From Casuarina equisetifolia (Eukaryota; Streptophyta; Magnoliopsida; Fagales; Casuarinaceae), in assembly GCA_028551475.1 (NCBI GenBank), contig CM052358.1, positions 16,165,938 to 16,229,937 of the forward strand: a DNA stretch of 64,000 nucleotides, written 5' to 3'. The notes beneath the pieces were generated by a model, which saw nothing but the letters and a program-made list of their open reading frames with translations, did not search any database and was not told the DNA's origin. This document shows, piece after piece, positions 1-8,904 of this stretch. Each line of letters begins with the position of its first letter. The first letter of the stretch is position 1. Both the position numbers and the translations under genes were made by a program.

Positions 1-609
1 TAAACATTGAGAAAAACCCAAAACCCTAATTTATTTCAATTTAGGGTTTTCGTGATAGGAGTTGAGAACTTTTATATCTACATCAGATTAGCTCTTATTT
101 ATTATAGAATCCCACTATTTGTCATATTATTTGTGATTTGTAATTGATTGATGATCTTTTGATCATATTGTATAATCTTATACAAGAGATTCCTTGAAGA
201 GTAATCGTTTGAGTTAGGGAGAACGTTTTCTCCTAACTTGGTTGAGTAAAGGAGACTTTAATCAGTTTTGATTGAAGGAGAAGAGAGTGGACGTAGGACT
301 CAAGGTGTGAGTGCTGAACCACTATGGTAAATTTGGTGTGAATATCTTTGCCTATTATTGCCTTAATCTTCTTATAACACTTGCTACCTTATTCCTAGTC
401 TTTGAATTTATAAGAATATTTGAAGTGCATAATTGTGATAGTATTTTCATTGACTTGGAAGAAAAGCATCATAGGTTTTGAATTATGATTATGTCATATC
501 ATAATTATTTGTATGTTATTGTTAATATAACAAATTTTTTCAAGTTGTTTTTATAAATTGCCAATATAACAATTCAACCCCCCTTTTTATTAAGCCATAA
601 AAACCAACA
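1..609 (+). mobile_element. Type-A LTR (copia-like), cut by the window edge
   Basis: The right end reads CAATTCAAC-like sequence, then a C run, TTAAGCCATAAAA and CCAACA. This matches, in the opposite orientation, the ends of the type-A LTRs at 8905, 15713 and 16940. The part at about 180-300, with its purine-rich GGAGAAGAGAG stretch, fits the R/U5 part of such LTRs. It ends at CCAACA (609) and is followed by GATTG, a possible target duplication whose partner lies outside the window. No primer site follows, so it is a 3' LTR or a solo LTR. It sits in the copia relic that follows. Confidence 0.6.
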
Positions 610-1130
610 GATTGGACTTCAACACTACGAAAATAATGAATTTTGGTCAAGTGATTGATAACAAACTCATCCTAAACTAAATCAAGGAAGCTACCAAAAG
701 GGCTTGAAGGGAGCTTATGAGAAGAATTTCATTGATATAAACTAAGATGACAATGTTGAAATGATGATTGTGGAGAATAAATAATGAACAATTAACATTA
801 GAGATGTGTAAAGTCAATCCAAACAAATAAGAAGTAGCTTTCTTGAGCCCATATAGAGAGTGATGCAAGTATAAACATGATTATCGTGTGTCAAGTCCAC
901 AAAGCCCTAAGGTCGTTCCATATAGTCTTCTTAGGAAAGGTCGTCATGAGGGAAGGTATTCAAGACATTAAGTTAACAATGACAAGCTTGACCATTAGAG
1001 TGAAGATTTTAATGAAGTCAATGCCAACTTTTTGATGATAGCCCTTGGAAATGAAAGATGGCCTTGTGTATTGTTTAAGTGTGCCATTGAACCAAAATTT
1101 GACTTTGAGATCTATTTATAACTAGTAGGA
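610..1130 (-). pseudogene. Ty1/copia reverse transcriptase relic
   Basis: Read on the minus strand, about 1120 to 930 gives a decayed form of the copia RT block that normally reads RYKARLVAKGF..GIDY..TFSPVVK; here SKGYHQKVGIDF is legible. About 868 to 677 gives SLYGLKKA, CSLFILHN and LVYINEILL. These match the copia SLYGLKQ, SLF and LVYVDD blocks, with the catalytic VDD changed to INE. Stops and frame changes interrupt it, so it is dead. The neighbouring type-A LTR at 1-609 truncates it. Confidence 0.6.
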
Positions 1131-1819
1131 TAACCATGATATGTGGGAAAAACCAATTTCTAGTATTATTCTAAGTAAGAGTAATGTGTACTTGGCAACC
1201 ACTACAACACATTAATGTAGCTCCTAAGCCACTGTAAAAAGCTTGTAAGCTCAATATAGGAATGAGTAATGGTAGTTAAAGGAAAAATGTATTAATGCTT
1301 AAGGGTGTCATGATATATGATGCATGGCAAGAATATGAGTATTCTTTGTTTACATTGATAGTAAAAAAAATAAATATTCTTTTAAATTAATTTTTCATAT
1401 TTAGAAAATGTGTCAAAAAGGAAAACATTGCAAGGCATTTTTTAATATAATATTTGTTTTAAATATTACATCAATGCCATGTACTGACATTTGTAACTAG
1501 TTTTTTATTTCATCATTTGTATGGCTAAGATTGGATTAATTCTTATATAATCCAAAAAATGTGGTCTAATTGTATTGGCATAGCATGGGCTAGCTTTTTT
1601 TTTTTTTTTTTCAAATAAGCCAAGGACCAAAGCCTAGGCTCGCAAAACAATTTAAGTGAAATGCTTAATTTACTTTCTCACGCACAATGAGAGGGCATGT
1701 TAAGATGAGTACAATAAATTTTACATTGGTAAATAATATATTAAAAATCATATTTATATGATAATGAATTTAACTAATTCTTAAGTTGTCTTTTGAGTTA
1801 AATAATGGACCTTTTAACA
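1131..1819. other. Intergenic, no gene seen
   Basis: AT-rich sequence with a T17-18 run near 1593-1611. No ORF, splice-bounded exon or terminal repeat could be recognised. Confidence 0.5.
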
Positions 1820-2140
1820 AAGTATTTAGATTTCAAATTGGAAATACTTCTTGTATATAATAAAACTCTTCTAAAACTCTAAATAAAAACCTTATATTTT
1901 TTAAGAATTGGTAAATTAGATTCTTTTTTTAGGGATTGTGGTAATTGAAGGTCTTTAGTAATAGTGGATAGAATAAATCAACCTTTTTGAATATCACTGG
2001 GAAGCATGGAAAGAATTTGCTTACTATTTATTGATAAAAGATATTACATTCAATATAAATTCTCTCATAATGAAAATATTATAAACTTTGATGAAACCCC
2101 ATGGGAATGTAGGAAAAATTAAGCAACCACAGTGTTTCCA
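1820..2140 (-). repeat. Third copy of the TRM-gene 3' flank
   Basis: The stretch with GGATAGAATAAATCAACC, GGAAGCATGGAAA, a TATTTATTGATAAAA-like motif and AACTTTGATGAAACCCC repeats, at clear but diverged similarity, the sequence just beyond the DUF4378 pseudogene ends at 22060-22210 and 34850-35150. It carries no coding part here. It is probably a duplicated 3' flank or UTR fragment. Confidence 0.5.
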
Positions 2141-3198
2141 TTCCTTTAGGTGAATGTGTTACCCACATAAGATTATGATAAATTTTCCACTAAATAAAGT
2201 AATACCACTAATAGGTAACAAACATGATTTAGAGAGAAATGACTCAAAATTAAATTTATGGACTTATAAAAAGAAGATTAGTGACAAGAAATTTTCTCAA
2301 TGTTTAGGTTTGTCAATCTTCTCAATATAAAAAATAAATTTAAAACCTGAATTATCACACTACCTTGAGCATGGCCCTTGGAGAAAGAAACAAACATAAT
2401 CAAACCATCAAACTAATGCAGATAGAACAACATACTACCCCAATCCTTTTCAACAAAGAGCTTATACAAACATCTAAAACACTAAAATCATCAAAGTTTG
2501 CTTGAAAATCTTATACATAATAGACTTAATTGGCCTTAACTCAATTTCCAAAATAAGTATCTTTTACTCACACATACATCTAAACTCCACCAAAATTCAA
2601 ATATTACTTAATTTCATCCCTAACAAATAAAACCCACATTCAACCTTTTTTAATTCAATTACTAATGCTTCAAAGCAAATCAATTTTGACCCATCTAAAA
2701 CATAATGACTTAACTTTAGCTTAAAAATCCAATTCCTCACAAACAAATATCCTAGAACAAATTCCAAACAACTTTTTAGCAACCAAAACAAAAAAAAAAA
2801 AAATTCATAACCACTCAAAACAAGTAATTTCCATTGAAATAATACATACATCAAAAGAATTCAAATATCGCTCAATAACTCATTCTTAACAAAACAAAAC
2901 CAAAAAATCTGAATTTTCTTTCTTCTTCAAAAACTCAAAATTTCAAAATCCAATTCTAGCTCGATCATCGAATCCAATGTTAGCTACCACATAATGGTCA
3001 TCTCTAGTCCCTTTCCACCTGAAAAGATAGTGCCTCTTGGCTAATGGCAAAGTGGACTAAAGGGATGTTTAACCTATTCCAACAAGTGACCCATTCCCAA
3101 AAATAAACTTTTTAGGTAGATTCTTGAACACCTAAAGATTTTCACCACTTGCCAGCCAATGGGCTTCTCAACATCAGTATTTTGGTGGGTCACCAATA
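2141..3198. other. Intergenic, no gene seen
   Basis: AT-rich. The open frames here (for example 2597-2854 minus) have biased, low-complexity composition and no recognisable family. The sequence just before 3199 shows no 5-bp duplication matching the right flank of the gypsy element. Confidence 0.4.
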
Positions 3199-3593
3199 TA
3201 TTAAGAACTATAAATCTTAATAACAAGAACACTTTAGATCCAAGGAAACTTGGGCAAAGTTTTCCTTGAATATTGAACAATTTTCTTGAATACAACACAT
3301 AGTGTTCAGCACAAAATAGCATTGCATTCACTATGAAATTGCAATCTCTACAACTACCAAACTAGCTACAAGTACAATCAAGCTAAATTATCTTACAAGT
3401 TCTATAGCTAAACTACACTAGCAAGAAGAAGAACATTTTATAGGTTATTGGATATCCTTGTTTTCTACTTTCTTTTCCTTTTGTTCCTCCCTTTGGTTTG
3501 CTTCTTTCCCTTCTTGCCCTTTTTGCCTCTAAAGTTCCTTTTTTGGCCTTTCTCATAGGCCACATGCCTTAACATTATATTGAAACCTTAACA
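3199..3593 (-). repeat. 3' LTR of the gypsy element
   Basis: Aligns along its whole length with 20274-20667, sharing AATAACAAGAAC, TTGAATATTGAACAA, ACTATGAAATTGCAATCT and GCAAGAAGAAGAACATT. The ends read TATTAAG (3199) and CTTAACA (3593), consistent with ancestral TGTTAAG/CTTAACA inverted termini. Confidence 0.8.
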
Positions 3594-3689
3594 ATGTTAA
3601 GGCATAGGCCACTTCTTCAAACAACCCTTGTCATTAAGGCTTAATTTTGAAGGGTGAAAACTAGTGTCTAATATGCTCTATGTCTACCC

Positions 3690-4038
3690 TGATGGATTTA
3701 TACTTTGGATGATCGAACCACTAAATTAACAAATCTATTCCTAAGTCATTTCTTTTTTGTACTATACAATGGTCCAATACCTTTTTTGGCTCTACCAGTA
3801 ATCTAGTCTCCCTATCCATGAGAGGAACACCTAGATAAATCTTGTATCTCCACCTAATTTCTTCTTAAGTTAAGATACATGAAAAACTAGATGTTTGTTG
3901 GCCTTATGTGGAAGGACTAGCCTATATGTAAACTCCCCCAACACGCTTTGTGATCATGAAAGGCCCATCATATGAAGGAAATAGCTTGTAATGTCATCTT
4001 TGAGATAGTATGAACTAGTAGTAAGGGTTGCACCTTTA
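3690..4038 (-). pseudogene. Gypsy polyprotein C-terminus (after integrase)
   Basis: The minus-strand reading at about 3940-3880 contains TYRLVLPHKANKHLVFHVS. This is the block that in gypsy polyproteins reads YKL.LP..SRIHPVFHVS, lying between the integrase core and the 3' end. Stops surround it. The reading is cut at 4043 by the nested element starting at 4044. Confidence 0.65.
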
Positions 4039-4043
4039 GATAC

Positions 4044-4730
4044 TGATGCGGATCGTGATGGGCAACGGAGTGAGCTTTCGGATTATGGAAAGATTGGAAT
4101 GGAATAACAACAAGGCAATTCGAAAATATAAAGGGCTGGAAAGGTAATGACTAAAAAAAAATAAATGACTAAAAGGTAAAAGGTAGTAATTTAAGTGCAA
4201 GAATTAAGATAACTGGAATATAAAAGGTTGGAAAGGTATGAAATTTAAAGGGCAAAGCTTAAGGGAAAATGAAATTCAATAACTTTCAATCTCCATGGTT
4301 CTCATCGTTCTGATTACAACTAAAGGAACAATGTCCTTAAATAGACGACTAAGCCTAATGGTAGAAGGATCTAGAATTCATAAAAACCAAAGTCTTGTAG
4401 AATTCAGATCCCTAAGTTTAAGAAAAAATCAAACTAACCAAATTAAGATAAGATCCCAACAAATCAGGGATAAGGTCCCAACAAATTAGAGATAACATTC
4501 TAACAAATTAAGGATCTCAACAAATAAGGAAATCCTTGATAATTAAGAACCTTGACAATTTAAGAATCCTAAATCAACACAATTAATAAGTCTTAAATAT
4601 ATCAAAATTCTTAAAGAATCTCTGGGATGACCTTTAAAAGTTTGGGCTTCTTGGATCCAAACATATAATTGTAGGACACTCAACAGATGGGTTGGGCTAT
4701 TGGCCTAGGTTGGCATAGTTCTCTACATTA
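4044..4730 (-). repeat. 3' LTR of the non-autonomous element
   Basis: 687 bp, near-identical to 5973-6685. Starts TGATGCGG and ends CTACATTA; the partner ends CTACATCA, so the last CA has mutated here. It carries two degenerate copies of the CCCAACAAAT repeat that is expanded in the other LTR. Confidence 0.9.
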
Positions 4731-4745
4731 TTCTCCTTTTTTTGA
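4731..4745 (-). promoter_or_regulatory. Polypurine tract of the non-autonomous element
   Basis: On the minus strand a run of seven A followed by GGAGAA directly abuts the 3' LTR, the usual position for plus-strand priming. Confidence 0.75.
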
Positions 4746-4874
4746 AGAAGACTTGTCCTCAAATCTTGATTGTTGGTTTGGGCTTTATTGCTCCATGGAT
4801 TTATAATCCAAGTTCTTGAACTCATATATGAATCTCTACCTTTGGTGGCCTACCTAGGTGCGTTGGTTCACAAA

Positions 4875-5444
4875 TTAGTGGTAAATAACTGTGCTGCTTG
4901 GATGGAAGTTTACAACTTGACGAACAATATGATCCACATAAGTAGTTAAAGTTATGTAATGTTTTAGCAGTACCTTCACCAAGAGCATTGAAAAATCATT
5001 GTGATTGTTGTTGACACACCATCTCCACATGATTTGACAATACAAACCCACAAGAAAACCATTTTTCATGCTAAATAATGGCTTTGAATTCTTCAACACT
5101 TGGATGAAATCTTGTGTTTCTTCTAACAAAATTTTTTCTACAACCTTGTTTGGTAATATCTCATGGTTTGGTAGATCTGAACTTCTTGGATTTGCCTATT
5201 TTTTAAGCGGCACATCTTGCTCTAAAAGATCCAAGCACTTTGGATTTGCATTCATGGTTGTTGGTGCCTCAATCTCCAAAAGATCTAAAATTTTAGGGTC
5301 CACCTCCTTCTCTGCCAACACCACAAGCTTTGATGGATCCAAATTGCTTTGTTTTGTTTCCATCATACCTCTTTCTTCAATTTGAACTACTTGTATATCT
5401 TTCTTTGGTGAGGCTTCTTTCTTGTGCCACCTTTTTATCCACAT
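4875..5444 (-). CDS. Unrecognised internal reading of the non-autonomous element
   Basis: Two minus-strand frames (5196-5444, 82 aa, and 4875-5129, 84 aa) can be read. The first is charged and shows a degenerate repeated module, DPKILDLLEIEAP then NPKCLDLLEQDVP, with more decayed copies either side of it (DPSKLVVLAEKEV, and ANPRSSDLPNHEI in another frame). The second has no recognisable domain. Neither resembles gag, protease, RT or integrase. They may be remains of one frame that lost its continuity, or chance ORFs. I do not assign a function. Confidence 0.25.
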
Positions 5445-5753
5445 ATCATATTCTTCCTTGTAGTAATTATGGTGGTGCTTTTGTTGGTTCTTGGAATTTG
5501 TTAAAGCATGATCTTCTTATTACGGTGGTTGATATGTTAGGGGTACATAGGGTGGTTGTGCAATATGAGGTCAGTATGGTGGACATTCTTGGTAATAAGG
5601 TGTATGTGGTGCTAGTCTTTGTGGTATATTTAAAGGTTGGGTTGGTAGTGGTATGGATACTTGGGGTGGTGGTAAAGTTGTTTGGAATGGCGGGTGCGTT
5701 GTTTGTAGTGATGGTGGAGTGTAAAGTGTCTGGGCTGTTTGTAGGGGAAAAAG

Positions 5754-5945
5754 CTATTTAAGCAAAAGTTTTAACTCTTGGATTTCAGCCTTCATCCTCT
5801 CGATTTCACTCATCTGCACCATATGGTCAGTTAGCCATGATGGAGTAGGTGAGGATGAACGAGAAGAACGATCTCTTTCTTGAGACATGGTGATGCTATC
5901 AAACAACAGATTGATGAGATGAACAACTCTATTAGAAAAGCTCAC
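5754..5945 (-). CDS. Small ORF just after the primer site of the non-autonomous element
   Basis: A 63-aa frame that begins 12 bases downstream of the primer site, where gag normally starts. An internal Met at residue 20 leads a Ser/Arg-rich stretch (SQERDRSSRSSSPTPS), and the C-terminus (EIERMKAEIQELKLLLK) has heptad-like leucines and charges of a short coiled coil. This could be a gag N-terminal remnant of the autonomous partner. The family is unknown. Confidence 0.3.
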   Translation of the reverse strand: MSFSNRVVHLINLLFDSITMSQERDRSSRSSSPTPSWLTDHMVQMSEIERMKAEIQELKLLLK

Positions 5946-5956
5946 TCACCAAAACC

Positions 5957-5970
5957 TGGCTCTAATACCA
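5957..5970 (-). promoter_or_regulatory. Primer binding site (initiator Met tRNA)
   Basis: Minus strand TGGTATTAGAGCCA differs by one base from the usual plant site TGGTATCAGAGCCA, and sits two bases from the LTR. Confidence 0.85.
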
Positions 5971-5972
5971 CT

Positions 5973-6685
5973 TGATGCAGATCATGATGGGCAATGGAGT
6001 GAGCTTTTGGGTTATGGAGAGATTGGAATGGAATAACAACAAGGCAATTCAAAAATATAAAGGGCTGGAAAGGTAATGATTGATAAAAAATAAATGATTG
6101 AAAGGTAAAAGGCAATGATTTAAGTGTAGGAATTAAGAAAACTGGAATATAAAAGGCTGGAAAGTAAAGGCATGAAATTTAGAGGGCAAAGCTTAAGGGA
6201 AAATGAAATTCAATAACTTTCAATCTCCATGGTTCTCATCATTCTGATTACAACTGAAGGAACAATGTCCTTAAATAGACGACTAAGCCTAGTGGTAGAA
6301 GATCTAAAATTCATAAAAACCAAAGCCTGGTAGAATTTAGATGCCTAAGTTTAAGAAAAAATCAAACTAACTAAATTAAGATAGGATCCCAACAAATTAG
6401 GGATAGGATCCCAACAAATTAGGGATAGGATCCCAACAAATTAGGGATAACATCCTAACAAATTAAGGATCTCAACAAATAAGGAAATCCTAGATAATTA
6501 AGAACCTAGACAATTTAAGAATCCTAAATCAACACAATTAATGAGTCTTAAACATATCAAAATTCTAAAGAATCTCTGGGATGACCTTTAAAAGTTTGGG
6601 CTTCTTAGATCCAAACATATAATTGTAGGACACTCAACATATGGGTTGGGCTGTTGGCCTAGGTTGGCATAGTTGCTCTACATCA
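5973..6685 (-). repeat. 5' LTR of the non-autonomous element
   Basis: 713 bp, TGATG...CATCA. It is 26 bp longer than its partner, mainly because of an expanded tandem repeat near 6380-6450. Confidence 0.9.
6380..6455. repeat. Tandem repeat inside the LTR
   Basis: Three near-perfect units of about 22 bp (AGGATCCCAACAAATTAGGG plus AT), followed by a degenerate fourth (ACATCCTAACAAATTA). The partner LTR near 4448-4510 has fewer units. Confidence 0.85.
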
Positions 6686-6690
6686 GATAC

Positions 6691-7159
6691 ATTGATTCTC
6701 CCACCCCGAACTTTTACTCCAAGTAGTAGCAATTTACATTTGACCTATGCAAGCTTGACTCATGAACAAATTAGATCAAACCAATTATAGCTTGTGGGCC
6801 CATTATAGGAAAAACTTATCCACATCTCATTCTCTAGTGAGCTTAAATTTCTAATATCGGGGTTGATTAGGGTAGTAGCCATATAATGCCTCAAAGTGTG
6901 TCATCCTTAAGGTAGTATGGTAGTTGGTGTTGTACCGTCACTCGTTAAGTGTAACCAAGAGTATCACATCTTTGGCCTTTCACCACTTGTACAAAACAAA
7001 TATTGTTTAATACACTGATTAACCTTCTGCATTTGGCCATATGTTTGTAGGTGGTACAGTGTGTTGCATAAAAGCTTCACCTATAAAGTATTGAATAGCT
7101 TTTCCAAGAACTTACTAAAGAAGATAGGATCTTGATAACTTACAATCATCCTAGGCACA
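6691..7159 (-). pseudogene. Gypsy integrase core, distal part
   Basis: Minus-strand reading from 7155 gives MIVSYQDPIFFSKFLEKLF, then after a stop TLYHLQTYGQMQKVN near 7060-7020. These match the integrase blocks IVSDRDP.F.S.FW..LF and TAYHPQTDGQTE.VN. The second catalytic Asp of the DDE triad (in SDRD) reads YQD, so SD is changed to YQ while the last D is kept. Bounded by the type-B LTR (7160) and by the target duplication at 6686. Confidence 0.75.
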
Positions 7160-8767
7160 TAATAACTCTTTTTTATAAAGTTACTTTGATTATTTTATAT
7201 AACAAACCATGTAGTATTTGTGCGATAATATTTGGTTTTCCTTATATTTACTCATATTTTCTTTAAGTATGTAGCAAAGGATAAGATGATTAGAAAAAAA
7301 GGAGAACTAACTTATTTTTGTTATTATTCTAGCAAAGGAAGAATAAAAGAAAAAGAAAAGAAAACACAAGACAAAAAAAGGTTGTCATGTAGCAAGGGAT
7401 AAGAGGAAAAAAAAATAAATAAAAATAAAAATAAAAAAGAGGATTGTGCAAGTTAGGCATGACTAAGAGAGACACAGGAAGCTAGTCGTGTAAAATCCAA
7501 ACCAACCTAAGGAAGTAAGGACCGACATGGGATGATCATGTGAGATCTAACTAAAATGTTGTTTATGCTCATTTTCTCTATCAAAAAGCAAAGAAAGAGG
7601 GGAGAAAAGGTAGCATTGTTGGACCCACATACAAGGTTATGCATGATAATGCACAATTAAGGAAGAGGGTGACAATTGTGCAACAACCGCCCTAACGCTT
7701 TTCTTCGATGGTGGATCTAGCCATCTATGATCTTTTTTGGTGAAGAAGGATGGCAAACACAATCTTGGTGTTTTTTGTTAGATCTACTCATTTTTCAGCC
7801 AATTTCCATAAGTTCTTGGTAAATCGACTTCCTTAGGCTTAGGTCTGAAACTTTTCTGCAAAATGCAGTGGTGTGTGTGTGACAACATATTTCCTCTCCT
7901 AGATAGTTTGTATTCACTCTGTTAATGTGTAGGAGTTGTGCAAAACTTCCTTGAAATAAAGACATTATGGTGACAACTTTTATGTTTTTAATTTAAGATG
8001 ATTTGTTCAATTTTTAGTATTATTCTTATTTGTGCATACATTATGTTGTTATTTACTTTTTATTAGAATTACAATGTAACCTAATTATAATGGTATTAAT
8101 TTCATGGTTGATATGTTTTGTAAGATATTTTATTTATATAAATTATATGTTATTGTGTTTAATGCTTTTAAGTGATTAGCTACCACTAAAATGATCTAAT
8201 TTACATATTTAAAACTAAAAGGAGATTATATGCAATTGATTCTTGTAATGTGTTACCATTAATTAAATATAGATAGACATATACCATATTGTTTGTATGA
8301 CTTTCGGTGTAAATTGGGAAATATTCATAGATCTTGATACACTTGGTTTATTTCAATTTACATAGAGGTATAGTGAATTAATTAGATAAATAAGTTTGTT
8401 ATACTTAGACATAAGATAGAAAATAAATTAAAAAATTCTACCATCACATAAGTATTATCACTCTTGCAAATATAAATTATTGAAATTCATTTCTAATAGT
8501 GATGGTGAAAACGGATACTCTAACATATTTTGTGTATTAACTCACTCATTTGAATTTAGTTAGTTTTAGTTGTGAAATTCTTCTTTAAATAACATCACTT
8601 TAAACCATATTCAACTAATCTGATTTGCTAGATAAACTATAAGGTTAATTTTCTATTAATAATTGGTTAGTCTAGTATTCACCAATCTCTAAGAGACAAT
8701 ACACTTTTTCAACATTATGTTACTTGTTTGACATGTTCACTTGTATGTGAGATTTCTATGAGTAACA
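7160..8767. mobile_element. Type-B solo LTR, copy 1
   Basis: Begins TAATAACTC (TGATAACTC in the other copies) and ends near ATGAGTAACA, matching the copies at 9931 and 16632 along their lengths, including TTACTTGTTTGACATGTTCACTTG near the end and GATGTAACCTAATTATGATGG-like sequence in the middle (8065-8095). It splits the gypsy integrase between MVKLHR (8780) and PRMIVS (7150). A clean 5-bp duplication is not visible, so the ends are approximate. Confidence 0.7.
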
Positions 8768-8904
8768 CCCTATGTAACTTAACCATTCCATCAATGAAAG
8801 CTATTGCCACTTAGACTACATAAAAAGGATGACTTAACCTTATGAAATGGACATACTTGGTAAAACAATCAATGACCATCAAGATATGTCTTCCCTCTCA
8901 CTAT
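8768..8904 (-). pseudogene. Gypsy integrase core, proximal part
   Basis: Minus-strand ILMVIDCFTKYVHFI and then RLSHPF followed by FIDGMVKLHR correspond to the integrase block LVVVDRFSKYAHFI.L.HP......F...V.KLHG. The first Asp of the DDE triad (VID) is present. One base has been gained just before it, and a TAG stop follows SHPFYVV. Confidence 0.75.

Larger units (their letters stand above)
4044..6685 (-). mobile_element. Non-autonomous LTR retrotransposon (TRIM/LARD-like), 2.6 kb
   Basis: A complete element: LTRs 4044-4730 and 5973-6685 with TGATG...CATCA ends, a primer site (TGGTATTAGAGCCA on minus, 5957-5970) two bases inside the 5' LTR, a purine tract (AAAAAAAGGAGAA on minus, 4731-4743) beside the 3' LTR, and a perfect 5-bp target duplication GATAC at 4039-4043 and 6686-6690. 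The 1.24 kb interior has no gag, RT or integrase blocks, so it needs proteins supplied in trans. It lies inside the integrase region of the gypsy element. Confidence 0.9.

Noticed and set aside
5330-5761. 143-aa Val-rich plus frame in the non-autonomous element
   Set aside because: Antisense to the element's own direction, with composition driven by GTGG-rich sequence.
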